A DNA stretch of 64,000 bases from Candidatus Nitrotoga sp. CP45 (GTDB lineage Bacteria; Pseudomonadota; Gammaproteobacteria; Burkholderiales; Gallionellaceae): positions 1-64,000 of the forward strand of contig QFXJ01000012.1 of the NCBI GenBank assembly GCA_003402375.1, read 5' to 3'. The notes below the pieces were generated by a model. That model was not told the DNA's origin, made no database searches, and saw only the letters and a program-made list of their open reading frames with translations. This document shows, one piece after another, positions 19,906 through 28,900 of the stretch. The translations under genes and the position numbers were made by a program. Numbering within the stretch: position 1 is the stretch's first letter; each line of letters begins with the position of its first letter.

Positions 19906-20463
19906 TCAATGCCCGCGAGTGGACGGTACTTTTAGCAACACCCGCTCTACTTGCACACTATCATTCCCATCGCTCAACCATACCTGCCCATCCTGAATGG
20001 TGCATTGCAACTGCATGTTGCGCTGAGCCAGCTTGGCAATGGCACGCGTATTTTCCATTGGCAGGTTAATTACACTTAGATTCTTGAGTCGTTCGAATTG
20101 ACTGCTGTTTTGTGCGAACCACATATCCGCGACGCGACCGCCATAGATGTAAATAATCACCTGATTAGAACGGCCGCAGGCTTTACGTATCAGTTTTTCG
20201 TCGGGAAGCCCGACGTCTATCCATAACTCAATTGCACCCGTTAAATCTTTCCGCCACAAATCCGCCTCATCATCAGCGGTCATCCCTTGGCCGAACTCCA
20301 GATATTCGTGGGCATGCAACGCAAAGGCTAACAGCCGCACCATCATGCGCTCATCTGTTTCAGAAGGGTGTTGTGCAAGAGTAAGCACGTGATCCTGGTA
20401 ATAATGACGCTCCATGTCTGCAATTTGCAGATTGGCTTTGAAGATGGTTGCTTTAATAGCCAT
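19906..20463 (-). CDS. yaeQ: YaeQ-family protein
   Basis: This 185-residue protein begins MAIKATIFKANLQIADM and has HPSETDERMMVRLLAFALHA, both typical of YaeQ. YaeQ has a PD-(D/E)XK-like fold, and the acidic residues in ELWIDVGLPDEKLIRKA fit that core. Its role is unclear; early reports linked it to suppression of rfaH loss. It lies upstream of nothing obvious and 44 bases after arfB on the same strand. Confidence 0.9.
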   Translation of the reverse strand: MAIKATIFKANLQIADMERHYYQDHVLTLAQHPSETDERMMVRLLAFALHAHEYLEFGQGMTADDEADLWRKDLTGAIELWIDVGLPDEKLIRKACGRSNQVIIYIYGGRVADMWFAQNSSQFERLKNLSVINLPMENTRAIAKLAQRNMQLQCTIQDGQVWLSDGNDSVQVERVLLKVPSTRGH

Positions 20464-20507
20464 ATAACTCCTGGATTCGTCTCATGCAGAAGTAGGCTCC
20501 TGCCAAA

Positions 20508-20921
20508 TTATTCCACCACCCGGCTACGCATACTTTTAGTTGCGCCATGCCTGGCTTTGCTGTCCATACGCTTTCTCTGCGAACTGCGTGTAGGTTTTGT
20601 TGCGCGACGGACAGTAGGCAGCACCGCGATACTCTGAACCAACTCTTTCAAGCGTCGCAATGCCTCACCACGATTCATTTCCTGACTGCGAAATTCCTGT
20701 GCCTTGATAATCACCACGCCGTCTTTGGTGATGCGGTGATCATGCAGTTCAAGGAGCCGCGCTTTAAATGCCTCCGGCAACGATGAGGCATTGATGTCGA
20801 AACGCAGATGCACAGCGCTGGAAACCTTGTTGACGTTCTGCCCGCCCGCTCCCTGTGCACGCACGGCAGTTAACTCGATCTCATGATCAGCAATGGTAAC
20901 GTTGTGGGAGATGTACAGCAT
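20508..20921 (-). CDS. arfB: alternative ribosome-rescue factor ArfB
   Basis: ArfB (YaeJ) is a stop-codon-independent peptidyl-tRNA hydrolase that frees ribosomes stalled on broken mRNA. The 137-residue protein has the catalytic GGQ at residues 26-28 in RAQGAGGQNVNK and the basic C-terminal tail (RRATKPTRSSQRKRMDSKARHG is read in parts) that enters the empty mRNA channel. Its neighbours prfC and an S4 RNA-binding protein also act on the ribosome or RNA. Confidence 0.95.
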   Translation of the reverse strand: MLYISHNVTIADHEIELTAVRAQGAGGQNVNKVSSAVHLRFDINASSLPEAFKARLLELHDHRITKDGVVIIKAQEFRSQEMNRGEALRRLKELVQSIAVLPTVRRATKPTRSSQRKRMDSKARHGATKSMRSRVVE

Positions 20922-20926
20922 GAAAA

Positions 20927-21142
20927 TTATGCAAGTACTGTGATACGCAAGTCGCCCAGGCTCACCACTGACCCTGCACGTATTTTGCAGGTTTTGCGCA
21001 ATTCCACGTGCCCGTCCACCGACACCACACCTTCCGCGACCAGAGCCTTGCCCGCGCCACCGCTATCGCACACGCCAATCATTTTCAGCAGTTGGTTTAG
21101 CTCGATAAATTCGCCATTAAGCTTGAATTCAAATTGTTGCAT
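20927..21142 (-). CDS. S4-like RNA-binding protein (YbcJ family)
   Basis: This 71-residue protein has an S4-type RNA-binding fold: FIELNQLLKMIGVCDSGG followed by VVSVDGHVELRKTCKI and the GSVVSLGDLRI turn. It matches YbcJ-like proteins in length and pattern. It lies between prfC and arfB, five bases before the latter, so it is likely part of one transcript with translation-rescue functions. The RNA target is unknown. Confidence 0.88.
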   Translation of the reverse strand: MQQFEFKLNGEFIELNQLLKMIGVCDSGGAGKALVAEGVVSVDGHVELRKTCKIRAGSVVSLGDLRITVLA

Positions 21143-21167
21143 GGAAGTCTTTATGGAAAAAAATCGA

Positions 21168-22823
21168 CTACAGTTTCACCGCGTGTTCGCGCGTGGTGTG
21201 GAAAACCACTTTTGGCCAGCGTTCCTGGGTGAGCTTGAGATTGACGCTGTTCGGTGCGAGATAGGCCATATTGTTGGCGGCATCGTAGGCGACGTTATGT
21301 GATAGGGCCTTCTCAAAATCGGCGAGCATTTTTTTGTCGTCACACGTAACCCAGCGCGCGCTCGTGGTATTAGTGCCATCGAATACTGCATCCACGCCGT
21401 ATTCGCCCATCAAGCGGCTGGCCACCACGTCAAACTGCAGTACGCCGACCGCGCCTAGAATTAAATCACCTCCACTAACCGGTTTGAATACTTGCACCGC
21501 GCCCTCTTCACCAAGCTGCTGCAAACCTTTATGCAGCTGCTTGACCTTGATCGGGTTCCGGATGCGCACGGAGCGGAAGAAGTCTGGCGCGAAATAGGGA
21601 ATGCCGGTGAACTGTAATAATTCGCCTTCGGAAAAGCTGTCGCCAATCTGCATGTTGCCGTGGTTGGGTAGGCCGATGATGTCGCCGGCGTAGGCTTCCT
21701 CTACCTGCTCGCGGCTGGAGGCCATAAAGGTAACAACGTTGGACACACGAATTTCGCGGTTAATACGCAAATGTTTGATCTTCATGCCACGCTCGAAACG
21801 CCCGGAGCAAACTCGCAAGAAGGCGATGCGGTCACGGTGATTCGCGTCCATGTTGGCTTGTATCTTGAACACGAAGCCAGTAAAAGGCGCCTCGTTAGGT
21901 GCGACAACACGTACAGTAGCATCGCGCGCGCACGGCGCAGGTGCCCAATCCAACAGGGCATTGAGAATTTCGCGCACACCGAAGTTGTTGATAGCAGAGC
22001 CGAAGAAAACGGGGGTTTGCGTGCCAGCCAAAAACGCGGCCAGATCAAAAGGATGAGAAGCGCCGTGCAGTAGCTCAACCTCTGCTTTAAGCCGTTCTAT
22101 TTCCAGTGGGAACATTTCTACAAGGCGAGGATTATCGATGCCTTTAATTACTTCAAAATCCTGATCGGCGCGTTCTTCGCCCGCCGCGAACAGTAGAATC
22201 TCGTCGCGCAATAAGTGATAGACACCTCGAAAAGTCTTACCCATCCCCAGCGGCCAAGTCACCGGTGCGCACTGGATATTAAGAACCGACTCAACCTCAT
22301 CCAGTAATTCCACCGGGTCGCGTGTTTCACGATCCATCTTGTTAATGAAAGTTATGATGGGTGTGTTGCGCATCCGGCACACGTTGAGCAATTTGATAGT
22401 TTGCGTTTCCACACCCTTGGCCGCGTCAATCACCATAAGCGCGGAATCTACTGCGGTGAGTACGCGGTAGGTGTCTTCGGAAAAATCCTGGTGGCCCGGG
22501 GTATCGAGCAAGTTGACTACATGGTTACGATATTCGAATTGCATCACTGAGCTGGCTACAGAGATGCCGCGTTGCTTCTCGATGTCCATCCAGTCGGAAG
22601 TTGCATGGCGACCACTCTTGCGTGCCTTCACCGTCCCCGCCAATTGAATCGCGCCGGAAAACAGCAGCAACTTTTCGGTCAGCGTGGTTTTGCCCGCATC
22701 CGGGTGGGAGATGATGCCGAAGGTACGACGGCGCGCCACTTCGCGCGTGATTAAATCGCGCGCGACAGGTGCGGGTGCGTCATTTTCTTGTAGTACAGGC
22801 TGTGTTACAGAATCCGTTGCCAT
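21168..22823 (-). CDS. prfC: peptide chain release factor 3
   Basis: RF3 is the GTPase that recycles RF1 and RF2 from the ribosome. The 551-residue protein has the P loop [10 protein letters not shown], the switch region [23 protein letters not shown] and [10 protein letters not shown], followed by the domain II and III segments of RF3. The N terminus is about 20 residues longer than usual ([19 protein letters not shown]), and a later start would also be possible. Confidence 0.97.
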   Translation of the reverse strand: MATDSVTQPVLQENDAPAPVARDLITREVARRRTFGIISHPDAGKTTLTEKLLLFSGAIQLAGTVKARKSGRHATSDWMDIEKQRGISVASSVMQFEYRNHVVNLLDTPGHQDFSEDTYRVLTAVDSALMVIDAAKGVETQTIKLLNVCRMRNTPIITFINKMDRETRDPVELLDEVESVLNIQCAPVTWPLGMGKTFRGVYHLLRDEILLFAAGEERADQDFEVIKGIDNPRLVEMFPLEIERLKAEVELLHGASHPFDLAAFLAGTQTPVFFGSAINNFGVREILNALLDWAPAPCARDATVRVVAPNEAPFTGFVFKIQANMDANHRDRIAFLRVCSGRFERGMKIKHLRINREIRVSNVVTFMASSREQVEEAYAGDIIGLPNHGNMQIGDSFSEGELLQFTGIPYFAPDFFRSVRIRNPIKVKQLHKGLQQLGEEGAVQVFKPVSGGDLILGAVGVLQFDVVASRLMGEYGVDAVFDGTNTTSARWVTCDDKKMLADFEKALSHNVAYDAANNMAYLAPNSVNLKLTQERWPKVVFHTTREHAVKL

Positions 22824-22923
22824 GATGAATGTTCTCGTAAAAATATGTATACCAATAAATTAAATACTTCTAACCAGCTCTAAAATACCGGGACTAATTT
22901 AGGGCAATACTGAACAAGTCCCT

Positions 22924-23004
22924 CCGTTCGGATTGAGCCTGTCGAAGCCATTTGCAAGTTATTAATTTGCAGGGAGTGCGTTTCGACAGGCTCAACGCGA
23001 ACGG
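22924..23004. repeat. REP-like palindrome, copy 2
   Basis: This 81-base palindrome has outer ends CCGTTCGG and CGCGAACGG and inner arms TTGAGCCTGTCGAA and TTCGACAGGCTCAA, so the arms can pair over most of their length. It is the sister of the element at 1005-1076. It lies between prfC and the YchJ-like gene, which run the same way. Confidence 0.85.
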
Positions 23005-23021
23005 ATTTGTTCAGCGTAGCC

Positions 23022-23420
23022 TTAGCGAATGTCTCCATCCACATAAAACCATTGTTCGCCTTCGCGCACGAAGCGACTCACTTCGTGCAGTCGATATGCA
23101 CGACCGCCTATTTTATAGCGCGCCACAAACTCCACTACGGCGCGGTCCGGTTCCTGAAGATTGTACTCATGGCGCTTCACCTCCAACCCCAGCCACTTCG
23201 TCTTAACTTTATCAGCCGCATCCTGCGGGGCGGGGCGTGTAGATGGATGCCAAGTTGCCAGTATGTAATCCTCGCATTCCAATGTGTAAGCGACATAGCG
23301 GGAGCGCATCAATGCTTCTGCGCTGGGGGCAGGCGTGCTGCCCCCGATATAACGCCCACAACAGTCTGTGATATTTTTATTGCTGTCGCAAGCGCAACGA
23401 GTTTTCATATCAGGGTCCAT
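23022..23420 (-). CDS. YchJ/UPF0225-family SEC-C-like metal-binding protein
   Basis: This 132-residue protein has an N-terminal cysteine cluster (CACDSNKNITDCCGRYI) followed by PSAEALMRSRYVAYTLE and a C-terminal NTF2-like segment ending in GEQWFYVDGD. This is the YchJ pattern, with SEC-C-like zinc-binding cysteines. Function is unknown. The codon for M5 (TRCAC follows) is an equally good start. It is four bases downstream of srkA. Confidence 0.85.
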   Translation of the reverse strand: MDPDMKTRCACDSNKNITDCCGRYIGGSTPAPSAEALMRSRYVAYTLECEDYILATWHPSTRPAPQDAADKVKTKWLGLEVKRHEYNLQEPDRAVVEFVARYKIGGRAYRLHEVSRFVREGEQWFYVDGDIR

Positions 23421-23423
23421 TTA

Positions 23424-24431
23424 TTAAACCGGCCATAGTGGCCGCTCATCCATCAGCGCGATCTGCTCGCGCAATTCCAGAATACGGTCTTGCCAATAGC
23501 GTTGAGTATTAAACCATGGGAAGGCTTGCTTGAAGGCTGGATCATCCCATCGTTGTGCCAGCCAGGCGGAATAATGAATCAGGCGTAAGGTGCGCAGTGC
23601 TTCGACCAGATGCAACTCACATGAATCAAAATCGTAAAAGTCTTCATACCCCGCCAGCACATCATTCAACTGCCGCGCCATGTCAGCACGCTCGCCCGAC
23701 AACAGCATCCACAAGTCCTGCACAGCAGGCCCCATGCGGCTATCGTCAAAATCAACGAAATGAGGGCCATCATCCGTCCACAGCACATTACCCGCATGGC
23801 AATCCCCATGCAGACGAAGCGCTCTTACATTGCTGCCGGCACGCTCAAAGCAATGACGCACACCCGCCAGTGCCTGCTCTGCTACGCTGCGATAGGACGC
23901 ATCAAGATCAGCCGGGATAAAATTATTGGTCAGTAAAAAATCAAGCGGTTCTACACCGAAGCTCGCTATATCCAGTGTGGGGCGATGCTGAAACGGTTTG
24001 AGCGCGCCAATGGCGTGGATGCGACCCAGAAAGCGCCCCATCCATTCCAGCGTGTTTCGATCTTCAAGTTCAGGCGCACGTCCGCCGTGCTTGGGAAAAA
24101 CGGCGAAACGAAATCCTTCGAAGGTGTGTAGTGTTTTTCCACCCAACACCAAAGCAGGAACCACCGGAATTTCGCGCTCGACCAGCTCCTGCACGAAAGC
24201 GTGTTCTTCGAGTATGGCCGCATTCGTCCAGCGCTCCAGCCGATAAAATTTTGCGACCAGCGGCGAACCTTCTTCCATGCCTACCTGATAGACACGGTTC
24301 TCATAGCTGTTAAGTGCCAGCAGGCGGCCATCGCTGTGGCAGCCCAGGCTGTCCAGCGCGTTCATGACGCAATCGGGGGTAAGTATAGAAAAAGTTGGCG
24401 ATGTCACTGTTACAGCTCTTTGCGCAGTCAT
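23424..24431 (-). CDS. srkA: stress response kinase A (YihE)
   Basis: SrkA (YihE) is a Ser/Thr kinase of the aminoglycoside-phosphotransferase fold that protects stressed cells from death. The 335-residue protein has the catalytic loop LHGDCHAGNVLW and the metal motif HFVDFDDSRMGP, both intact. It overlaps the DUF1415 gene by four bases (ATGA). An internal ATG at residue 23 (MNALDSLGCH) could be the true start. Confidence 0.93.
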   Translation of the reverse strand: MTAQRAVTVTSPTFSILTPDCVMNALDSLGCHSDGRLLALNSYENRVYQVGMEEGSPLVAKFYRLERWTNAAILEEHAFVQELVEREIPVVPALVLGGKTLHTFEGFRFAVFPKHGGRAPELEDRNTLEWMGRFLGRIHAIGALKPFQHRPTLDIASFGVEPLDFLLTNNFIPADLDASYRSVAEQALAGVRHCFERAGSNVRALRLHGDCHAGNVLWTDDGPHFVDFDDSRMGPAVQDLWMLLSGERADMARQLNDVLAGYEDFYDFDSCELHLVEALRTLRLIHYSAWLAQRWDDPAFKQAFPWFNTQRYWQDRILELREQIALMDERPLWPV

Positions 24432-25003
24432 TCATTTTCCAGGGGAGAGCTGACCTTAACCAGCCCCAAGTCATTCCAGCCTGCGTGACCCAAGCGGCGC
24501 AGTGTTTCAATGTTCTTGTCGAATATTTTTTCGGATTCAGGAAAAGCCGACACCGCCTGCACGACACTCGCTTCACGCAGCAGATGCAGCATTGGGTACG
24601 GCGACCGGTTGGTGTAATTTTCTATATCGTCAGGCTGCGTCCCGGCAAACTGATACTGCGGGTGAAAACTGGCCACTTGCAACAAACCTTCCAAATCCAT
24701 GTCTTCCAGCGCCGCATCGGCCACATCGAGAAAGTCGTTGTATTCGATAAAATCAGTGAGCACATAGGGATGAATAAGCAAGGTTGTTTCGATATTGACT
24801 GCTGGCGTTTCGGCCAACAATTCCAGCTCTCGCATGAGGTCTCTTAGCAAGTCCTCATGCGTGGCCGCATTGCTCACCACATAGCGTATCTGATTTTTCA
24901 CGTGAACGGCCTTGGCAAACGGGCACAGGTTGAGGCCAATGACGGCTCGCTCCAACCACAGTTTGGTCGCAGCTATGATTTTTTCGTCTGTTGTGATATT
25001 CAT
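24428..25003 (-). CDS. DUF1415 family protein
   Basis: This 191-residue protein has the family segments WLERAVIGLNLCPFAKAV, NIETTLLIHPYVLTDF and SPYPMLHLLREASV. DUF1415 proteins are common in proteobacteria and have no known function. The conserved cysteine sits in GLNLCPFA. It overlaps srkA, so the two are probably translated together. Confidence 0.9.
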   Translation of the reverse strand: MNITTDEKIIAATKLWLERAVIGLNLCPFAKAVHVKNQIRYVVSNAATHEDLLRDLMRELELLAETPAVNIETTLLIHPYVLTDFIEYNDFLDVADAALEDMDLEGLLQVASFHPQYQFAGTQPDDIENYTNRSPYPMLHLLREASVVQAVSAFPESEKIFDKNIETLRRLGHAGWNDLGLVKVSSPLENE

Positions 25004-25084
25004 TTTACTAAAAAGAGAATTGATCAGCTTTGTCGGGATTAGTTCGGTTAGTTATCCGGCTCCGCGTCTTGGGGAATAAATTGT

Positions 25085-26446
25085 TTAACGACCGTATCCA
25101 CCGGAACGGTGCGATGCAGGTGCGCGAGCAGCAGGCTTACCAGTAGCAGCATTGGTGCGGCTTGGGCCACTGCCCGTGCGTGGCGCTGCCCGAGTACGAG
25201 CCTGACCTTGACCACCACGTCCCTGGCCTTGTCCTTGCCCCTGCTGCTTACGCCCGCCACCTTGACCACGATTCTGGCCATTTAAAATAGGCTCTGCCTT
25301 GATGCGAGGATCTGGCTCGAAGCCGGGCACCTGTACGACCGGAATTTCACGCTTGGTCAGTCGCTCAATGTCATGCAGCAGCTTATGCTCATCAATACAT
25401 ACCAGCGAACTTGCCTCGCCTTCGCTGCCAGCGCGCCCGGTGCGACCAATGCGGTGAACATAATCTTCCGATACATTGGGCATCTCAAAGTTAACTACGT
25501 GCGGCAATTCAATGATGTCGATGCCACGCGCAGCAATATCAGTCGCCACCAGCACCTGCAGTTTGCCGGTTTTAAATTCCGCCAATGCGCGGGTGCGTGC
25601 CGCTTGGCTTTTATTGCCATGGATGGCCAGCGCTGGAATGTCGTCCTTGTTGAGTTGCTCAGCCAACTTGTTGGCACCATGTTTGGTGCGGGTAAATACC
25701 AGCACCTGATGCCAATTATGTTCCTTGATAAGATGGGTGAGCAACTCACGCTTTCTTTCGCGATCCACCGGGTAAATCTTCTGTGTGATCAGTTCTGCAG
25801 TGGCGTTGCGGCGCGCCACTTCTATCATCGCCGGTTTGTTGAGCAGACCATCGGCCAGATTCTTGATCTCGTCGGAAAAGGTGGCGGAAAACAGCAGGTT
25901 TTGCCGTTGCCTGGGCAATATAGCCAGGATTTTTTTGATGTCGCGGATGAAGCCCATGTCCAGCATGCGGTCGGCTTCATCCAGCACCAGAATTTCTATA
26001 TGCGACAGATCTAGCGTCTTCTGCTGCAAGTGATCGAGCAGCCTGCCAGGTGTGGCAACTAAAATATCCACACGACTTTTTAAGCGCTGTATTTGTGGAT
26101 TAATGTTAACGCCACCAATCATGGTCATCGAAGTAAGTTTCAGGTATTTACCATAATCGCGCACGCTCTCTTCTACCTGTGCGGCAAGCTCGCGCGTGGG
26201 GATAAGAACTAACGCGCGAATCGGTGCCTTACCGGTTACAGGTTTCGCAGAAGCAGTAAGACGTTGCAGGATGGGTAGGGTGAAGCCAGCAGTCTTTCCG
26301 GTACCTGTCTGAGCACCAGCCAGCAGGTCACCGCCGGATAGCACAACAGGAATGGCCTGCGCCTGAATGGGCGTTGGTTCAGTGTAACCACGCTCAGTAA
26401 CGGCGCGGACGATTTCATCGGACAAACCGAGGGCTGAGAAAGTCAT
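25085..26446 (-). CDS. rhlE: DEAD-box RNA helicase RhlE
   Basis: This is a 453-residue helicase with the Q motif, Walker [29 protein letters not shown], and [10 protein letters not shown]. The C-terminal tail is rich in glycine, glutamine and arginine ([10 protein letters not shown]), as in RhlE. RhlE proteins remodel RNA in ribosome assembly and decay. It stands at the start of the minus-strand run that contains DUF1415 and srkA, with 81 bases between it and DUF1415. Confidence 0.96.
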   Translation of the reverse strand: MTFSALGLSDEIVRAVTERGYTEPTPIQAQAIPVVLSGGDLLAGAQTGTGKTAGFTLPILQRLTASAKPVTGKAPIRALVLIPTRELAAQVEESVRDYGKYLKLTSMTMIGGVNINPQIQRLKSRVDILVATPGRLLDHLQQKTLDLSHIEILVLDEADRMLDMGFIRDIKKILAILPRQRQNLLFSATFSDEIKNLADGLLNKPAMIEVARRNATAELITQKIYPVDRERKRELLTHLIKEHNWHQVLVFTRTKHGANKLAEQLNKDDIPALAIHGNKSQAARTRALAEFKTGKLQVLVATDIAARGIDIIELPHVVNFEMPNVSEDYVHRIGRTGRAGSEGEASSLVCIDEHKLLHDIERLTKREIPVVQVPGFEPDPRIKAEPILNGQNRGQGGGRKQQGQGQGQGRGGQGQARTRAAPRTGSGPSRTNAATGKPAARAPASHRSGGYGR

Positions 26447-26686
26447 AAATTATTCCTAGAAAAAATCGGCCTGTCGCCTTTGATGGCGCCAGTCTTAGGC
26501 AGATAGATGGGTTTTTAAAACCAGTTCAGATAGTGGCAAGAAGACTAGGAACTAACACCACCTCTTAAATTATATCAGAATTGAATTACGTTACTGGATT
26601 GATTCTATCTTGAGGGGAAACGGGATCGGGTATTACATATATAAACTACCTACATCATTTGATCCCATCACAGCGGATTTACTTTA

Positions 26687-26827
26687 GGGCACCTCTAAAA
26701 ATTAAGAGTTCTAAATAAGACTAGGCGCAAATAAAAAATGTTGACGCAGCATATAATTGATATGTAAGGAAACATTTTTTATGAGCAACAACGTATTGTA
26801 ACGAAATCTGAATTTTTAGAGGTGCCC
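26687..26827. mobile_element. 141-bp MITE with 17-bp perfect terminal inverted repeats
   Basis: The ends GGGCACCTCTAAAAATT and AATTTTTAGAGGTGCCC are perfect inverted repeats. The bases just outside are TTTA on both sides, consistent with a 4-bp target duplication. Nothing in the 107-base interior codes for a protein except a six-codon frame ending in TAA. It lies in the 425-base gap between rhlE and the epimerase gene; the remainder of the gap shows no gene. This is a miniature element that would need a transposase from elsewhere. Confidence 0.85.
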
Positions 26828-26871
26828 TTTATGTTGTTGTGTGAAATCTGACCCCACACTGTGTTAATAAT

Positions 26872-27771
26872 CTAATCACACAAAACTTGATGTAGCGCTG
26901 CACCCAACTCAGTAAACTTGAATTGATAATCAGCACCTAACATCCGCCTGGGAATAACACGTTGACTGCCCAGTAGCAATTCAGACATTTCACCCAGCAA
27001 GGGCTTAAGAACCCATGCTGGTGCAGGTAGAAAAGCGGGGCGATGAAGGGTTTTTGCCAGTGTTTGGGTAAATACCTGGTTAGTAACTGGGTTAGGTGCG
27101 GTTAGGTTAAATGGGCCATCAAGCTCAGTGCTATTAAGTAATGCCAAGCAAATGGCCACATGGTCGTCGATATGAATCCAGGACATCCATTGTTTGCCAC
27201 TACCCAGTCGCCCACCCAACCCTAATTTGAACGGCAGTATCATCGGTTGTAAGAAACCGCCATTTTTGCCAATAACCAGGCCTGTGCGTAATTGGCATAC
27301 TCGAACACCATACTCCTTGGCTTTTTCTGCCTCGTTCTCCCATTCGACACAAAGCTGGCGGCCAAAATCATCTTGGCCAGGTGATGTTTCATCCAGTATT
27401 GTATCGCCCTGGTTACCATAGAAGCCAATTGCTGAGCCACTCAAGAAAACTTCAGGCTTAGTTTGTGCACGCGCAATAAATTTCACTAGATCCTGAGTAA
27501 TATCAATGCGGCTATGTAGAAGGACCAGCTTTCGTTCATCCGTCCAACGTTTACCAAAAATCGGTGCGCCAGCAAGATTGATAATGGCTTCAAAGTAATC
27601 AGACTCAGATAGTGTCTTCAAGGAATTGAGTTGCGCAACTCGATCGCCAAGGATGGCAGTGACTTTATCAGAGTGACGGCTATAAACCGTTAATGTGTGA
27701 CCCGCTGCAAGTAATGCTGGGCATAATGTTTGGCCAATAAATCCAGTTCCGCCAGTTATCAATATTTTCAT
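26872..27771 (-). CDS. TIGR01777/YfcH-family NAD-dependent epimerase-like protein
   Basis: This SDR-fold protein has the Rossmann loop ITGGTGFIGQTL and ends in a DUF1731-like C-terminal segment (PAPAWVLKPLLGEMSELLL). This is the YfcH/TIGR01777 layout; its reaction is not known. I choose the ATG at 27771 (MKILITGGTG) over the ATG six codons upstream, because the family starts immediately before the first strand. Length is 299 residues. Confidence 0.92.
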   Translation of the reverse strand: MKILITGGTGFIGQTLCPALLAAGHTLTVYSRHSDKVTAILGDRVAQLNSLKTLSESDYFEAIINLAGAPIFGKRWTDERKLVLLHSRIDITQDLVKFIARAQTKPEVFLSGSAIGFYGNQGDTILDETSPGQDDFGRQLCVEWENEAEKAKEYGVRVCQLRTGLVIGKNGGFLQPMILPFKLGLGGRLGSGKQWMSWIHIDDHVAICLALLNSTELDGPFNLTAPNPVTNQVFTQTLAKTLHRPAFLPAPAWVLKPLLGEMSELLLGSQRVIPRRMLGADYQFKFTELGAALHQVLCD

Positions 27772-27805
27772 AGGCTGGCTCCTTATCAATCACAAAGCCC
27801 AGTGT

Positions 27806-27887
27806 AATTGGGGTCAGAGTAATTTTAGTGAAGTGAATAATTATAAGATTCCATAACTGAAACTTTAAATTTACTCTGACCCCAGTT
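27806..27887. repeat. GGGGTCAGAGT palindromic repeat
   Basis: AATTGGGGTCAGAGTAA (27806-27822) and TTACTCTGACCCCAGTT (27871-27887) are inverted copies with one mismatch and 48 bases between them. Palindromes with the GGGGTCAGAGT core are widespread in betaproteobacteria and are mobilised, in my recollection, by REP-associated (Y1) transposases. A partial relative (AATCTGACCCCAC) lies near 26846-26858. It sits directly upstream of the epimerase gene start. Confidence 0.8.
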
Positions 27888-27921
27888 ATTCCGCCAGTTA
27901 TTCCGCTGTTTTTATTGCGTA

Positions 27922-27947
27922 GCGTCCGGTTGACTGCCGGGTTATCT
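27922..27947 (-). other. truncated attC half-site at the 3' end of the HEPN cassette
   Basis: On the minus strand the HEPN stop codon sits inside AGATAAC, an integron core site of the form RYYYAAC. It is followed by CCGGCAGTCAACCGGACGC, which resembles the left arm of many attC sites. The matching right arm is absent; a direct repeat (CGGAATAACTGG twice) and the GGGGTCAGAGT element follow. AGATAA is the exact reverse complement of TTATCT at the cassette's other end (28680-28685), as expected for a cassette inserted by integron recombination. Confidence 0.6.
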
Positions 27948-28676
27948 TGCATTCCGATACGCATCTATCACATCTTTCGGAAGCCAAACATATTTTAAGA
28001 CTTCATCGAGCAGCTCTGGATGAAGCGTGAGCGGTGAATTCGCAGCCTGCAAACCGCTTCTCAGTCGAACTGCCCTACGGCGCGACTTTCCAAAAAAGCC
28101 GTTCTGCCAAATGAGAGCCTCTCTTGCTGGGTGGTCAGTCTTTTCGATAATGGATTCTAGAAGACCGCCAGTGATGTGAAATTCCTGTGGGTGCCGCGAC
28201 TCGGCATCTACATTTCGCTTGATCTCGATTGGAAGAGCATTAATCTTGGTGCCGCCCATGCCTTCGAACTCATAGCGCATCTTGCGCGCGTATCTTCGCA
28301 CCTCCCATACTGCGCGATCGAGTTCGACAATTTCCTCGCCCTCCACATACCATGAACTCTCGAAGTATCTATGGCGGCCATACGTATCCAAGAAAACGAG
28401 AAATTTCTTGCAGGGTTCGGTTAGCCGGAGCTCAAATGGCTTTGCTTGATCGAACTTTTTGAGGATATCGCCAAGGTCATGACCTCGATTTGCTTTAATT
28501 CGATTCAAGACTAGCACGCACTTTAAGTATTTCTCAAACGCTTGCAGGCTAGACCAAAGAAACTGGGGAATAAGACGAGACCAAAACGCCAATCGAGCCG
28601 CGATGTAATCTTGATCCGCCGTGTCCCGAAAGGAGCGCGTTGCGAAGTCGTTGAGAAGTGCCTCGGTGGTGTTCAT
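27942..28676 (-). CDS. HEPN-like protein in an integron-type gene cassette
   Basis: This 244-residue protein has an N-terminal half resembling HEPN domains: YIAARLAFWSRLIPQFLW, then LQAFEKYLKCVLVLNR, and an R-x6-H pair (R59, H66) ending in GHDLGDIL. HEPN RNases use an R-x4-6-H motif, usually with a polar residue after the arginine. Here it is isoleucine, so activity is uncertain. The C-terminal half (around EMKRNVDAESRHP-like segments) is not recognised. The gene lies between an attC site just upstream and a half attC at its stop codon, with only seven codons' worth of spacing or less on either side. This is the compact layout of a cassette. No antitoxin partner is seen. Confidence 0.7.
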   Translation of the reverse strand: MNTTEALLNDFATRSFRDTADQDYIAARLAFWSRLIPQFLWSSLQAFEKYLKCVLVLNRIKANRGHDLGDILKKFDQAKPFELRLTEPCKKFLVFLDTYGRHRYFESSWYVEGEEIVELDRAVWEVRRYARKMRYEFEGMGGTKINALPIEIKRNVDAESRHPQEFHITGGLLESIIEKTDHPAREALIWQNGFFGKSRRRAVRLRSGLQAANSPLTLHPELLDEVLKYVWLPKDVIDAYRNAR

Positions 28677-28679
28677 GAA

Positions 28680-28747
28680 AGATAACGTTTGAATTCACCG
28701 GCCTTGCGCGGCTTCATGCGCAAGGCCGGTGGAATGATGGGTTAAGC
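28680..28747 (-). other. attC-like integron recombination site
   Basis: Read on the minus strand the site begins GCTTAAC (RYYYAAC) and ends at GTTATCT. Between them a 14-bp perfect stem (CACCGGCCTTGCGC with GCGCAAGGCCGGTG) closes an eight-base loop. Outside the stem, ATT and AAT pair if one base is left unpaired (a G on the bottom strand), then an unpaired spacer is followed by AAC-GTT pairing. Core sites, extrahelical G, central spacer and 68-bp length all fit attC folding. No integrase gene is in the window. The AT-rich 150 bases beyond (28748-28900) show no gene. Confidence 0.75.
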
Positions 28748-28900
28748 GGCACTTGCCACAATAGCGAAACATAGTAACGAAACCTGGAGTCAATTCTAAC
28801 ATTCAAATATTTCAGAAAGAATAAGAAATAAAAAAGGGAGAATATAATATTATTATATAAATCAATAATATATTTTGAAACCATCACAGCATATTTACGA

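Noticed and set aside
27890-27915. CGGAATAACTGG tandem copies as a mini CRISPR or VNTR array
   Set aside because: There are only two adjacent copies without spacers or cas genes.
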